DNA of 64,000 nucleotides from positions 186,001-250,000 of the forward strand of contig JANWUS010000053.1 in the NCBI GenBank assembly GCA_024958715.1. Reading direction: 5' to 3'. Of this stretch, positions 16,573 to 25,466 are shown piece by piece. This stretch comes from Cyanobium sp. FGCU52. Its GTDB lineage: Bacteria; Cyanobacteriota; Cyanobacteriia; PCC-6307; Cyanobiaceae. Within the stretch, counting starts at the first letter, position 1. Each line of letters starts with the position of its first letter. Below the pieces are notes generated by a model. That model ran no database searches, had not been told where the DNA came from, and was given only the letters and a program-made list of their open reading frames with translations. The translations under genes were made by a program, and so were the position numbers.

Positions 16573-17544
16573 GTGGCCACGGTTGCAGAGTTGCTCCAGC
16601 CGGTCGAGGCCGACCTCGATGCCCTCCTGGCCGATCTGCGCAGCCTGATCGGCGCAGGCCATCCGATCCTTCAGGCTGCCGCCGAGCACCTGTTCGCCGC
16701 CGGTGGCAAGCGCCTGCGCCCGGGCATCGTTCTGCTGCTCTCCCGGGCCATCGCCCCCGACGGCGGTCTCAGCCCGCGCCACCGTCGCCTGGCCGAGATC
16801 ACCGAGATGATCCACACGGCCTCGCTCGTGCACGACGACGTCGTCGACGAGGCCGCCACCCGCCGGGGCGTGGCCACGGTGCACAGTCGCTTCAACCATC
16901 GCGTGGCGGTGCTGGCGGGCGATTTTCTGTTCGCCCAGGCCAGCTGGCATCTGGCCAACCTCGACGACCTCGAGGTGGTGAAGCTGCTGAGCCGGGTGAT
17001 CATGGACCTGGCCGATGGCGAGGTGAAGCAGGGCCTGTTCCGCTACGACACGGGCCAGAGCTTCGAGACCTACCTCGAGAAGAGCTACTGCAAAACCGCC
17101 TCCCTGATCGCCAACAGCGCCCGCGCCGCCGGCGTGCTCTCCGGCCTTCCCGAGGAGCAACTCAACGATCTCTACCGCTTCGGCCGCCAGCTGGGTCTGG
17201 CATTCCAGGTCGTCGACGACATCCTCGACTTCACCGGCAGCGACCAGCAGCTGGGCAAGCCCGCCGCCAGCGATCTCGCCTCCGGCTATCTCACGGCTCC
17301 CGCCCTCTATGCCCTCGAGGAGCGTCCGGCCCTGGCCGGCCTGATCGAGCGGGAGTTCTGCGAACCCGGCGACCTGGAGCAGGCCCTCTCCATGGTGCGC
17401 GGCTGTGAGGCGATCCCCCGATCACGGGCTCTGGCCGAGGGCTTCGCCCGTGAAGCTCACGAGGCGATTGCCTGGCTCACCCCCTCCGATCCGCGCAGTG
17501 CTCTGCGGGCCCTGCCGGAGTACGTGCTCGGGCGGCTCTACTGA
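16573..17544 (+). CDS. sds: Polyprenyl (probably solanesyl) diphosphate synthase
   Basis: 323 residues from a GTG at 16573, with no long extension. It is a trans-isoprenyl diphosphate synthase. The first aspartate-rich motif is DDVVD at 88-92 (in LVHDDVVDEAATRRG) and the second is VVDDILDF near 215. GGKRLRPGIV near 45-54 binds diphosphate. The small side chains before the first motif and the family context suggest a long chain (C45), used for the plastoquinone side chain in cyanobacteria. Chain length cannot be proved from sequence alone. In picocyanobacteria this gene commonly follows murI, as it does here. Confidence 0.92.
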   Translation: MATVAELLQPVEADLDALLADLRSLIGAGHPILQAAAEHLFAAGGKRLRPGIVLLLSRAIAPDGGLSPRHRRLAEITEMIHTASLVHDDVVDEAATRRGVATVHSRFNHRVAVLAGDFLFAQASWHLANLDDLEVVKLLSRVIMDLADGEVKQGLFRYDTGQSFETYLEKSYCKTASLIANSARAAGVLSGLPEEQLNDLYRFGRQLGLAFQVVDDILDFTGSDQQLGKPAASDLASGYLTAPALYALEERPALAGLIEREFCEPGDLEQALSMVRGCEAIPRSRALAEGFAREAHEAIAWLTPSDPRSALRALPEYVLGRLY

Positions 17545-17569
17545 GCCGGCTGCAGGCGGATCGTCCCCT

Positions 17570-18220
17570 TCAGAGCTCCACCTCCTGCAGCGACTGCAGG
17601 CATTCCACCCCCTGCGGATACAGCGAGCGCGCCACTCCTTCCGGCAGCAGCACGTGCACCCGGCAGCCCGCGTCCACAGCCGCCCTGGCGCCGGCGGGCG
17701 AATCCTCGAACGCCCAGCACTCACCGGGCGGCACCCCCAGCCGGGCCGCCGCCAGCAGGAACACATCCGGGGCCGGCTTGCCGGCGGCCAGCTCCGGATC
17801 GTCCCCGTGCACCCGGGTGGCGATCAGCTCCAGCCAGGGATGGGGCCTGGCCTTGAGGTCCACGGCCTCGCGCGAACTGCTGGTGGCCAGGGCCATCGGG
17901 ATGCCCCGCTGATGGCAGCGCCGCACCAGGTCCGGGGCGCCGTCCATGGCCGGGGCGGAGGCCAGCAGGCGCTCGGCGATCGGCTGGCGCACCCCCAGCA
18001 GGGTCGTGGCGTCGATCGCCGGTCCGCCGGCGTCCACCAGCCAGCCCAGCACTGCGGCGGCGCAGTCGTGGCGGCGGCGGCCCCGCAGCTGGCGCAGCTG
18101 ATGGTCGGCCAGCTCGAGGCCGAAGTGGCGGGCGGCCTCCTTCCAGGCATGGGCGTGGAAGGGCTCGGTGTCGAGCAGCAGACCATCGAGGTCGAACAGG
18201 CAGGCGGCGGGACGGACCAT
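17570..18220 (-). CDS. HAD-IA family phosphatase / phosphomutase-like
   Basis: 216 residues, starting at the ATG at 18220. HAD motif I is LFDLDGLLLDTEP (nucleophile and acid/base Asp at about residues 10 and 12). Motif II is ALATSSSRE, the Lys is in AAGKPAPDVFLLAA, and motif IV is AFEDSPAGARAA. The alpha-helical cap begins at HAHAWKEAARHFGLEL, the C1 type of the beta-phosphoglucomutase/GPH subgroup. The substrate is unknown; sugar phosphates are typical. It is convergent with the prenyl synthase gene, with a 25-base gap, and 62 bases downstream of the small conserved gene that precedes it on the same strand. Confidence 0.9.
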   Translation of the reverse strand: MVRPAACLFDLDGLLLDTEPFHAHAWKEAARHFGLELADHQLRQLRGRRRHDCAAAVLGWLVDAGGPAIDATTLLGVRQPIAERLLASAPAMDGAPDLVRRCHQRGIPMALATSSSREAVDLKARPHPWLELIATRVHGDDPELAAGKPAPDVFLLAAARLGVPPGECWAFEDSPAGARAAVDAGCRVHVLLPEGVARSLYPQGVECLQSLQEVEL

Positions 18221-18282
18221 CTCCCCAGCCTGCCGGAGAGGGCGGCCGACTCCGGTGGACTGGCGACCCGGCCCGGTGTGGT

Positions 18283-18603
18283 TCAGGGATCGCCAGGGCT
18301 CTCTGGGTAGCGATCCTCGAGGGCCGTTTCCAGGGTGGTGAGCAGCAGCACCAGGGCCGCCCGGGGTTCGAGATCGCCGCCGCTCACGGTGCGCAGCCAC
18401 TGGTCGCAGAGATCCTCGATCCTGTGGAACAGGGCGCTGCCCGCCCGCAGGGTCGCCATCACCCGCTCCACGCTCTCCTCGTCGACGTCGGGGGGAAGCC
18501 CCACCACGTAGCGGCGGCCGTCGTCGCCGATGTAGGTGAGTTCGCCGTCGGCGTTGATGATCGGCCCGGTGTGGGGAGTGATCGGCTGCTGGTCCCTCTC
18601 CAC
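18283..18603 (-). CDS. Small conserved cyanobacterial protein, function unknown
   Basis: 106 residues, from a GTG at 18603 (no ATG fits). I do not recognise a named domain. The protein is compact and acidic: GELTYIGDDGRRYVVGLPPD, then helices VERVMATLRAGSALFHRIED and LVLLLTTLETALEDRYP. Its protein-like composition separates it from the very long ORF running through this frame, which is only the antisense of acs. It is divergent from acs (162-base spacer) and precedes the HAD gene. It looks soluble and cytoplasmic. Confidence 0.65.
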   Translation of the reverse strand: MERDQQPITPHTGPIINADGELTYIGDDGRRYVVGLPPDVDEESVERVMATLRAGSALFHRIEDLCDQWLRTVSGGDLEPRAALVLLLTTLETALEDRYPESPGDP

Positions 18604-18765
18604 GGGGATGCCCTGCGGACTGTGCTCACGCTGGCAATGCCGGTGGGCGATGGGGAGCCGGCGGCGGGATTGATCAGCAGCCCTCATCAGTGATGCCCTG
18701 CGGGCAGGGCCGGCCCGGCTGCGGTTGAATGACCAGCGGTCGTCTCCCCGCCTCCCGCGCCCGCC

Positions 18766-20739
18766 ATGACCCAGGCCAGTTCGCCCACGATCGAATCGGT
18801 GCTCAACGAAGGGCGCTGCTTCGAGCCGCCGGCGGAGCTGGCAGCCACGGCCCGGTTCGGCTCGATGGCCGCCTACCAGGAGCTGGTGGACCGGGTGGAG
18901 GCCGATCCCGACACCTTCTGGGGCGAACAGGCCCGCGAGCACCTGCACTGGTTCGAGCCGTTCCATACGGTGCTCGACTGGAGCCATCCCCCCTTCGCCC
19001 GCTGGTTCGAGGGCGGCACCACCAACCTCTCCTTCAACTGTCTCGACCGCCATCTGGAGGGTCCCCGGGCGGAGAAGACCGCGCTGATCTGGGAGGGGGA
19101 GCCGGGTGATGTGCGCACCTTCACCTACCGCGAGCTTCACGCGGAGGTATGCCGCGCCGCCAATGCCCTCAAGGCGCTGGGGATCGGCAAGGGCGACCTG
19201 GTGGCCCTCTACATGCCGATGGTGCCCGAGGCCGCCATCGCCATGCTGGCCTGCGCCCGCATCGGCGCCCCCCATTCGGTGGTGTTCGGCGGCTTCTCGT
19301 CCGAGGCCCTGCGGGACCGGCTGATCGACGGCGAGGCCAAGCTGGTGATCACCGCCGACGGCGGCTTCCGCAAGGACAAGGCGGTGGCCCTGAAGCCCGC
19401 GGTGGACGAGGCCCTGGCGGAGGGTTGTCCCAGCGTGCGGAAGGTGCTGGTGGTGAAGCGCACCGCTGAACCCACCGCCATGGAGGAGGGTCGTGATGTG
19501 TGGTGGCACGACCTGGTGCCCGCCCAGGCCGCCGACTGCCCGGCCGAACCGATGGCCAGCGAGGACCGCCTGTTCGTGCTCTACACCTCCGGCTCCACCG
19601 GCAAGCCCAAGGGCGTGGTGCACACCACCGCCGGCTACAACCTCTGGGCCCACCTCACCTTCCAGTGGATCTTCGACATCCGCGACGACGACATCCACTG
19701 GTGCACCGCCGACGTGGGCTGGATCACCGGCCACAGCTACATCGTTTACGGCCCGCTCTCCAACGGTGCCACCACCGTGATGTACGAGGGAGCGCCCCGG
19801 CCCTCCAAGCCCGGTGCCTTCTGGGAGGTGATCCAGAAGCACCGCTGCACGATCTTCTACACGGCGCCCACGGCGATCCGGGCCTTCATGAAGAGCGGCC
19901 GCGAGGTGCCCGATCAGTACGACATGAGCAGCCTGCGGATCCTGGGCACCGTGGGTGAGCCGATCAATCCCGAGGCCTGGATGTGGTATCGCGACGTGAT
20001 CGGCGGCGACCGCTGCCCGGTGGTGGACACCTGGTGGCAGACCGAGACCGGCGGCGTGATGATCAGCCCCCTGCCCGGCGCCACCCCCACCAAGCCCGGC
20101 TCCTGCACCCTGCCCCTGCCCGGCATCGCCGCCGACGTGGTGGATCTGGAGGGCAACAGCGTGCCGGCCGACCAGGGCGGCTACCTGGCGGTGCGGCGCC
20201 CCTGGCCCGGGATGATGCGCACCGTGCACGGCGATCCCGATCGCTTCCGCCAGAGCTACTGGGAGCACATCCGCCCCGCCGACGGCAGCCACCTCTATTT
20301 CGCCGGTGACGGCGCCCGCCGCGACGGCGACGGCTACTTCTGGGTGATGGGCCGCGTCGACGACGTGATCAACGTGTCGGGCCACCGGCTGGGCACGATG
20401 GAGATCGAATCGGCCCTGGTGAGCCATCCGGCCGTCGCCGAGGCGGCGGTGGTGGGCCGCCCGGATGATCTCAAGGGCGAGGGCATCGTGGCCTTCGTGA
20501 CCCTGGAGTCCGGCCGCGAGGGCGATGAGGCCCTGATGGCGGAACTGAAGAAGCACGTGGGGCACGAGATCGGTCCGATCGCCCGGCCCGATGTGATCAA
20601 GTTCACCGACGCCCTGCCCAAGACCCGCAGCGGCAAGATCATGCGGCGCATCCTGCGCTCCCTGGCCGCCGGCCAGGAGGTGAGCGGTGACACCAGCACC
20701 CTCGAGGATCGTTCCGTGCTGGATGCCCTGCGGGTGTGA
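18766..20739 (+). CDS. acs: Acetyl-CoA synthetase
   Basis: 657 residues, full length for Acs. It activates acetate to acetyl-CoA via acetyl-AMP. The phosphate loop is [17 protein letters not shown] (about 267-283). The acetate/adenine pocket includes [10 protein letters not shown] near 424. The C-terminal domain ends with [13 protein letters not shown], whose Lys (about 623) is the catalytic and acetylation-controlled residue. The N-terminal region ([17 protein letters not shown]) is standard. The gene is monocistronic: 162 bases upstream separate it from a divergent small gene, and it is convergent with the GGDEF/EAL gene, with a 16-base gap. Confidence 0.96.
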   Translation: MTQASSPTIESVLNEGRCFEPPAELAATARFGSMAAYQELVDRVEADPDTFWGEQAREHLHWFEPFHTVLDWSHPPFARWFEGGTTNLSFNCLDRHLEGPRAEKTALIWEGEPGDVRTFTYRELHAEVCRAANALKALGIGKGDLVALYMPMVPEAAIAMLACARIGAPHSVVFGGFSSEALRDRLIDGEAKLVITADGGFRKDKAVALKPAVDEALAEGCPSVRKVLVVKRTAEPTAMEEGRDVWWHDLVPAQAADCPAEPMASEDRLFVLYTSGSTGKPKGVVHTTAGYNLWAHLTFQWIFDIRDDDIHWCTADVGWITGHSYIVYGPLSNGATTVMYEGAPRPSKPGAFWEVIQKHRCTIFYTAPTAIRAFMKSGREVPDQYDMSSLRILGTVGEPINPEAWMWYRDVIGGDRCPVVDTWWQTETGGVMISPLPGATPTKPGSCTLPLPGIAADVVDLEGNSVPADQGGYLAVRRPWPGMMRTVHGDPDRFRQSYWEHIRPADGSHLYFAGDGARRDGDGYFWVMGRVDDVINVSGHRLGTMEIESALVSHPAVAEAAVVGRPDDLKGEGIVAFVTLESGREGDEALMAELKKHVGHEIGPIARPDVIKFTDALPKTRSGKIMRRILRSLAAGQEVSGDTSTLEDRSVLDALRV

Positions 20740-20755
20740 GCCCGCACGCTCTCGC

Positions 20756-22456
20756 TCAGGCCTGGAGAAGCTGGCGTTCGATCACCTCGATCGGCTGCGC
20801 CCTGCCGAAGAGATGGCCCTGGCCGTAGGCACAGCCGAGATCGGCCAGCCAGTTCCGCTGGGTGTCAGTCTCCACCCCTTCGGCCACCACCTCCACGCCC
20901 AGGGCCCGGGCCAGGGAGAGGATGGCCCGGCTGATCGCCTCGTCCTCGGGATCACGGCCCAGGTTGGCCACGAACGAGCGGTCGATCTTCAGCAGACCCA
21001 CCGGGAAGCGCTTGAGATACAGCAGCGACGAGTAGCCGGTGCCGAAGTCGTCGATCGCCAGCCGCACGCCCAGCTGCCGCAGGTCCGCGATGGTGGAGGC
21101 GGTGGAGAGGATGTCATCCACCAGCGACGTTTCGGTGATCTCGAGAAACAGCTGCGCCCGCAGGATGCCGCTGGCCTCCAGGATCGGCTGGATCCGCTCC
21201 ACCAGATCGGCCGCCCCCAGGGTGCGCGCCGACACGTTGGCGGAGATCCGCAGATGGCCCAGCCCAGGCAGCCGTTGCCAGCGGCCCATCGCCCCGCAGG
21301 CCGCCTCCAGCACCGCCAGGTCGATGCTCTCGATCAGTCCGCTGTCTTCGGCCGCCCCGATGAAGGTGTCGGGCATCAGCAAGCCCTGCTTGGGATGGCG
21401 CCAGCGGGCCAGGGCTTCGAAGCCCACCAGTTCGCCGTTCGCTAGGGCATGGATGGGCTGGAGGTGGGGCTCGATCTCCCCGCAGGCCACCGCGTGGCGC
21501 AGCGCTTCCTCCAGCGCCAGCCGCTGCTGGGCCTGCTCGCGCATGCTGGCGGCGAACAGTGCGAATCCGCCCCTGCCCAGCGCCTTGGCCTGATACATCG
21601 CCATGTCGGCGTTCTCGATCAGCGAGGAGGGGGTGTCATGGGGCTCGGCGAAGCTGATGCCCACCGAGGCCGTGTGACTCAGTTCGATGCCGCCGACCTC
21701 GATGGGCTGTCGGATCGCCTCGATGATCCGTCGCGCGAGGGCGGCCAACGCGCTCACGCTCGCCGCCTGAGTGATCACGATGAACTCATCGCCGGAGAGC
21801 CGCCCCACCATGTCGTCGTGGCCCACCGAGCGCCGCAGGATCCGGCTCACATGCACCAGCAGCTCGTCGCCGGCGGCGTGGCCATGGGCGTCGTTCACCC
21901 ATTTGAAGCGATCGATGTCGATGAACAGCACGGCCGTGGTGCCCTCGCCGTTGCCCGCGCAGCGGATCCTTCGCGAGAGATGCTCCAGCACCAGGGTGCG
22001 GTTGGGCAGATCGGTGAGGGGATCGTGGCTGGCCTGATAGGACGCATCCAGCCGGGCCTGGCGTTCGTCGGAAATGGCCTGCAGCAGCCGCAGGCTCAGC
22101 TGGATGCTGCGGGCCATCGCCCGCAGCAGCGAGCGCTCCTCCAGGTCGAACGGCTCCCCCAGCCTCCCCACCACCAGGCGGTCGTTCTCTCCCAGTGGCG
22201 GCCAGGTGGTGTGCAGCAGGCCCGAGCCGATCCGCACCTCCCGGGGTTCGGCGGCGAACTGCAGCAGCAGCTGCTGCTGCTCCTGCTCGGCCAGGCCGAT
22301 GCAGCAGTCGAGCCGGCCGCCGCAGACGACGGCCGCCACTTCGGCATCCACCGATTCGGCCACCCGGTGCAGCACGTTTCGCAGGTCGTCGGGGGCTTCG
22401 GTGGAGAAGGCCGAGAGGATTTCCGACAGCAGATGCAACGACCAGGAGGGTTCCAT
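20756..22456 (-). CDS. GGDEF-EAL cyclic-di-GMP protein
   Basis: 566 residues. The N-terminal 140 residues look GAF-like (heavily helical, LLSEILSAFSTEAPDDLRNV at the start). The GGDEF domain (about 145-305) contains HDPLTDLPNR and the active-site loop RLSGDEF, in which the first Gly is Ser. The EAL domain (about 325-566) keeps EALARWRHP, NVSARTL, LEITETSLV and the DFGTGYSSL loop, so phosphodiesterase activity is likely. The ATG at 22456 overlaps the stop of the FIST gene as TGATG, so the two are translated together. The FIST protein is probably the sensor partner. It is cytosolic; no membrane segment is seen. Confidence 0.92.
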   Translation of the reverse strand: MEPSWSLHLLSEILSAFSTEAPDDLRNVLHRVAESVDAEVAAVVCGGRLDCCIGLAEQEQQQLLLQFAAEPREVRIGSGLLHTTWPPLGENDRLVVGRLGEPFDLEERSLLRAMARSIQLSLRLLQAISDERQARLDASYQASHDPLTDLPNRTLVLEHLSRRIRCAGNGEGTTAVLFIDIDRFKWVNDAHGHAAGDELLVHVSRILRRSVGHDDMVGRLSGDEFIVITQAASVSALAALARRIIEAIRQPIEVGGIELSHTASVGISFAEPHDTPSSLIENADMAMYQAKALGRGGFALFAASMREQAQQRLALEEALRHAVACGEIEPHLQPIHALANGELVGFEALARWRHPKQGLLMPDTFIGAAEDSGLIESIDLAVLEAACGAMGRWQRLPGLGHLRISANVSARTLGAADLVERIQPILEASGILRAQLFLEITETSLVDDILSTASTIADLRQLGVRLAIDDFGTGYSSLLYLKRFPVGLLKIDRSFVANLGRDPEDEAISRAILSLARALGVEVVAEGVETDTQRNWLADLGCAYGQGHLFGRAQPIEVIERQLLQA

Positions 22457-23625
22457 CACCCGATCGCCAGGGTGACCAGCGTTTGATTGTGGAAGCCGCC
22501 GGCTCCCTTGGTGCGGCCGATCTCGCCGTAGGTGTAGAAGCCGCCCATCGGCACCCCGCCGCTGGAGCGACGGATCAGCTCGGTCTCCTCCTGCATCCGC
22601 TCCTGTTCGAACAGCGACCGACGTGCCACGCAGTCGAACAGCAGCAGGCCCGCCGCGGGGGCGCCACCCAGGGCCTCGATCGCCGACCGGCACGACTGGG
22701 AGGCGGCCCCGAGCACGGAGTCGATGTTGCCTTCGGTGAGGAAGGCCAGGGCCCCCTGGGGCACCTCGGCCACGGTGATCAGCTCCCCACGCTCGGCATC
22801 GAAGCCGGTGATGTGGCGCATCTCGATCTTGTCGCGCCGGCGGATGCCGATCGGGTGGGTGGCGGCGAAATCGGCGAAGGCCACCGGGTCGCTGTGCACC
22901 TCGGGCGGTGGCTGGAAGAAATCGAGATACACCTGCAGGGCCGGCCGATCATCGAGGGAGCTGAGCCGGGTCGCCTTGCTGCCGGTCACCAGCATCGGCT
23001 CGCTCATCGGGGTCCAGCCATGGCTGACCCCCACCCCCAGGGGGCGATCGGAGCTGATCGCCGCCGCCACCACGGCCCCACTCATCAGCCGCGAGCCGTG
23101 GAGCTGGTGGGTGCGGTGCATGGCCAGGTAGTCGCCGGCGCAGCCGCCCACCAGGGGCACATCCACGTGGGCGACGTCGTAGGCCCCGCGAACAACCTCC
23201 ATCTGGTCGCCGCCGAGGCCGTCGGAGAGCAGCATCAGCACCGTGTGGGCCCGGCGCTCGAGCCGCTCGAGGCACCGGGCCGCCTCGAACGCAGCCTGGC
23301 GCAGCCCGTGCTCGCCCGTACTTGCCCCCCAGCCCGTGCTGACACGGATCCCCGTGCCACCGAGCACCCACAGCACCAGGGCCTGGGTCAGGGCGCCGGA
23401 GGGGGCGATCTCGCCGGAGCTCGAGCAGCCGATCCGGGGGCAGTCGGGCAGGGCCCGCTGCAGGCCGTCGCTGACGACCTGCAGGTCGTAGCGCGGCGCC
23501 GCCATCACCACCAGCAGCCTGGCCTGGCCAGGCAACTCCAGCTGGGCCAGGGCTTCCTCCAGGGCCGCGGTGGAGTCGACCCCGGTGGAGGATCCCACCC
23601 TGACCCAGCTCTGTGGTTCTGCCAT
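22456..23625 (-). CDS. FIST-domain sensor protein
   Basis: 389 residues with FIST_N (about 30-220) and FIST_C (about 225-375). Typical segments are IGCSSSGEIAPSGA near residue 65, VGGCAGDYLAMHRTHQL near 158, and the C-terminal GGVPMGGFYTYGEIG and NQTLVTLAIG. FIST domains are ligand sensors thought to bind small molecules such as amino acids, and they often pair with c-di-GMP or kinase outputs. Here it is coupled by a 1-base overlap to a GGDEF-EAL protein, which makes a two-protein input/output pair. The ligand cannot be deduced. No signal peptide is seen. Confidence 0.9.
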   Translation of the reverse strand: MAEPQSWVRVGSSTGVDSTAALEEALAQLELPGQARLLVVMAAPRYDLQVVSDGLQRALPDCPRIGCSSSGEIAPSGALTQALVLWVLGGTGIRVSTGWGASTGEHGLRQAAFEAARCLERLERRAHTVLMLLSDGLGGDQMEVVRGAYDVAHVDVPLVGGCAGDYLAMHRTHQLHGSRLMSGAVVAAAISSDRPLGVGVSHGWTPMSEPMLVTGSKATRLSSLDDRPALQVYLDFFQPPPEVHSDPVAFADFAATHPIGIRRRDKIEMRHITGFDAERGELITVAEVPQGALAFLTEGNIDSVLGAASQSCRSAIEALGGAPAAGLLLFDCVARRSLFEQERMQEETELIRRSSGGVPMGGFYTYGEIGRTKGAGGFHNQTLVTLAIG

Positions 23626-23679
23626 CGAGGGGCGGCGGGCTCATCGGAGGAGAGCCGGTGCCGCCTTTCCATGCTGGCA

Positions 23680-23714
23680 GCAGGTCAGGGGCTCGTCAGC
23701 GGCGCCTGACCTGC
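23680..23714. repeat. 10-bp perfect inverted repeat between DUF805 and FIST genes
   Basis: GCAGGTCAGG at 23680-23689 is matched by CCTGACCTGC at 23705-23714, with a 15-base loop. There is no T-tract on either side. It sits 17 bases past the DUF805 stop and 55 bases upstream of the FIST start. It could be a GC-type terminator or an operator. Confidence 0.6.
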
Positions 23715-23730
23715 CGGTCAGCTGAAGAGG

Positions 23731-24057
23731 TCAGCCGACCGAGGGCTGCACCAGCAGGACGATCAGCCAGAGGGCGCCGATCAGGGGAACGAGGGTGATG
23801 AAGATCCAGGCCCAGTGCTTGCCCGCATCCCGCAGGCGGCGGATCGCCAGCGGCAGGCAGGGAACGATCAGCACCACGGTGTAGATGCTGTAGAGCCAGC
23901 CGAAGAAATCGGCGAGGTTGCTGAGCACCAGCAGCACCAGGCTGATGATCACGTTCGCGAGGGCGAACCACCAGTAGTCGCCGCGGTTGGAGCGACCGGT
24001 GTAATCGAAGCAACGATTCCAGGCGCTCTGGAAGGCGGCGATCATCTTTTCGCCCAT
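23731..24057 (-). CDS. DUF805 membrane protein
   Basis: 108 residues from the ATG at 24057 (an upstream ATG at 24075 is possible). The DUF805 pattern is clear: an amphipathic start AFQSAWNRCFDYTGRSNRGD with the conserved Tyr-x-Gly-Arg-x-x-Arg and Tyr-Trp-Trp-Phe, then three to four hydrophobic helices. IRRLRDAGKHWAW forms the conserved arginine/aspartate loop before the last helix pair. It is an inner- or thylakoid-membrane protein of unknown function. It is 91 bases from the DUF1350 gene on the same strand. Confidence 0.85.
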   Translation of the reverse strand: MGEKMIAAFQSAWNRCFDYTGRSNRGDYWWFALANVIISLVLLVLSNLADFFGWLYSIYTVVLIVPCLPLAIRRLRDAGKHWAWIFITLVPLIGALWLIVLLVQPSVG

Positions 24058-24148
24058 CGTTGGCGACCACAGCAAAGGAACGGCCCCAACCTGCGGGCCG
24101 GCCGGGGTGTTGTCAACCTTCTGTGTTCGTGACTACGAAGCAATCGGA

Positions 24149-24871
24149 TCACCAGGCGGTGATCGTCTCCGCCAGGCGATCGATCTGCCGCTGGCGCGCC
24201 GGATCGTCGGCCCAGTCGCCCAGCAGGTTGCGGCGCAGGCCGGCGCTGGCGGGGGTGAGGTGGTCGCCGGGGAGTTCCAGCAGCTCGCTGGCGTCGCCCT
24301 CGCGCCGGTTCAGCACCCCCAGCAGCCGGCGGCTCTGGTCGAGGTCGTCGCGGCGAAAGCGCACCAGCAGGTTGCGGGGCTGGCGGTAGTCGCTGGCGAT
24401 CTGGGCGAGGGTCTGCTCGGGGGAGGGGCTGAACTCGCTGCGGAAGCCGAACTGCTGCCCCATCTCCGCCAGCAGGGGCACGGAGCGCTCGGCGGAGAAG
24501 TTGTTGAAGCTCAGGGCCACCAGGCCCCGCCCCCCGCGGCCGGCGTCCGGGGCCAGCAGATGCAGCTTGCAGCCGAGGCTGTGGCCGAGGCGGATCGGCC
24601 TTGATCCCTCCACGCCCTCGTCCTGGGAGCGGGCGGCGCGGAAGCAGCGCCAGGCCTCGTTGGCCTGGGCCTGGTGGTCGAAGCCGGGCACGTAGCTCCA
24701 GGCCCGCACGCGCCAGCCCCGGCGGGCGAGGCTCTCCAGCAGGCGGCGGTAGCTGATCTGGGGGGTGGCGGCCAGATAGCTGCCGCCGATGAACTCCACG
24801 CTGCCGGCCGGCGGACCCGGCCGCTCGGGCGCCAGGGTCCACAGGGGGCCGTCCTGCCGCCAGGCGGCCAT
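24149..24871 (-). CDS. DUF1350 alpha/beta-hydrolase-like protein
   Basis: 240 residues. It resembles the DUF1350 family found in cyanobacteria and plastids: EFIGGSYLAATPQISYRRLLE near residue 26 and the nucleophile-elbow-like RLGHSLGCKLHLL near 93-105. Then come VALSFNNFSAERSVPL and a C-terminal HLTPASAGLR that could supply the histidine. The fold is probably an alpha/beta hydrolase with a Ser in the GHSLG elbow; the substrate is unknown. It starts one base after the prxQ stop, so the two genes are co-transcribed. Confidence 0.85.
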   Translation of the reverse strand: MAAWRQDGPLWTLAPERPGPPAGSVEFIGGSYLAATPQISYRRLLESLARRGWRVRAWSYVPGFDHQAQANEAWRCFRAARSQDEGVEGSRPIRLGHSLGCKLHLLAPDAGRGGRGLVALSFNNFSAERSVPLLAEMGQQFGFRSEFSPSPEQTLAQIASDYRQPRNLLVRFRRDDLDQSRRLLGVLNRREGDASELLELPGDHLTPASAGLRRNLLGDWADDPARQRQIDRLAETITAW

Positions 24872-24872
24872 C

Positions 24873-25337
24873 TCAGCCTCCGGTTGTCACCAGGGCCTGC
24901 AGGGCGGTCTTGGCCTCCCTGAGGTGGGCCGGGCCGTTGAGCAGATCGTCGAAGCGGTGGCGGATCACCCCCTGACCATCGATCACGTAGGTGACGCGGC
25001 CGGGCAGCAGCAGCAGGGCGTTGGGAACCCCGAAGGCCTTGCGCAGCCGGTTGCCCTCATCCACCAGCAGGGGATAGGGGAGGGCATGGCGATCGCGGAA
25101 GCGGCGATGGCTGGCGGCATCGTCGCCGCTCACCCCCCACACCTCGGCGCCGAGGGCCTGCAGCTCGCCGTAGGCGTCGCGGAAGGCGCAGGCTTCGGCG
25201 GTGCAGCCCGGCGTCTCGTCCTTGGGATAGAAGAACAGCACCAACGGCCTGCCGGCCAGATCGTCGCTGCGGCGCTCCACGCCGTCGGCATCGCGCAGGG
25301 CGAAGGACGGGATGCGATCACCGGTGCTGAGGCCCAT
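24873..25337 (-). CDS. prxQ: Peroxiredoxin Q (BCP family)
   Basis: 154 residues. It reduces peroxides with thioredoxin as donor. The peroxidatic Cys is C45 and the resolving Cys is C50 in ETPGCTAEACAFRDAY, the atypical two-Cys arrangement of PrxQ. The catalytic context LFFYPKDETPGCT and the conserved Arg in the strand before GQGVIRHRF are present. The chosen start is the ATG at 25337, which gives the standard length; the longer reading frame upstream is antisense to the exonuclease gene. It precedes DUF1350 with a 1-base gap. Confidence 0.94.
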   Translation of the reverse strand: MGLSTGDRIPSFALRDADGVERRSDDLAGRPLVLFFYPKDETPGCTAEACAFRDAYGELQALGAEVWGVSGDDAASHRRFRDRHALPYPLLVDEGNRLRKAFGVPNALLLLPGRVTYVIDGQGVIRHRFDDLLNGPAHLREAKTALQALVTTGG

Positions 25338-25466
25338 GGGTGGCTGGTGGTGGCTGGAGGCAACCCTAGGCAGGAGTGCCGGGGCGCCCGCGGGCGGTTG
25401 CGGTGGCGCTATCCCCCTTGCCGCTGCCCCGCGGGCTGAGAGCATGGGCCGAGGAGGTGGTGCCCG

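Noticed and set aside
18283-20565. 760-codon ORF on the minus strand antisense to acs
   Set aside because: The GC-rich third-position pattern of acs keeps the opposite frame open. The translation is His/Gly/Ala-rich and matches no family. Only its last 106 codons are kept as a separate small gene.
24088-24116. TTGACA-like -35 box (TGTCAA on the plus strand) before the DUF805 gene
   Set aside because: The -35 match is good but the hexamer 17 bases on is CAGGTT, too far from a -10 consensus to call a promoter.
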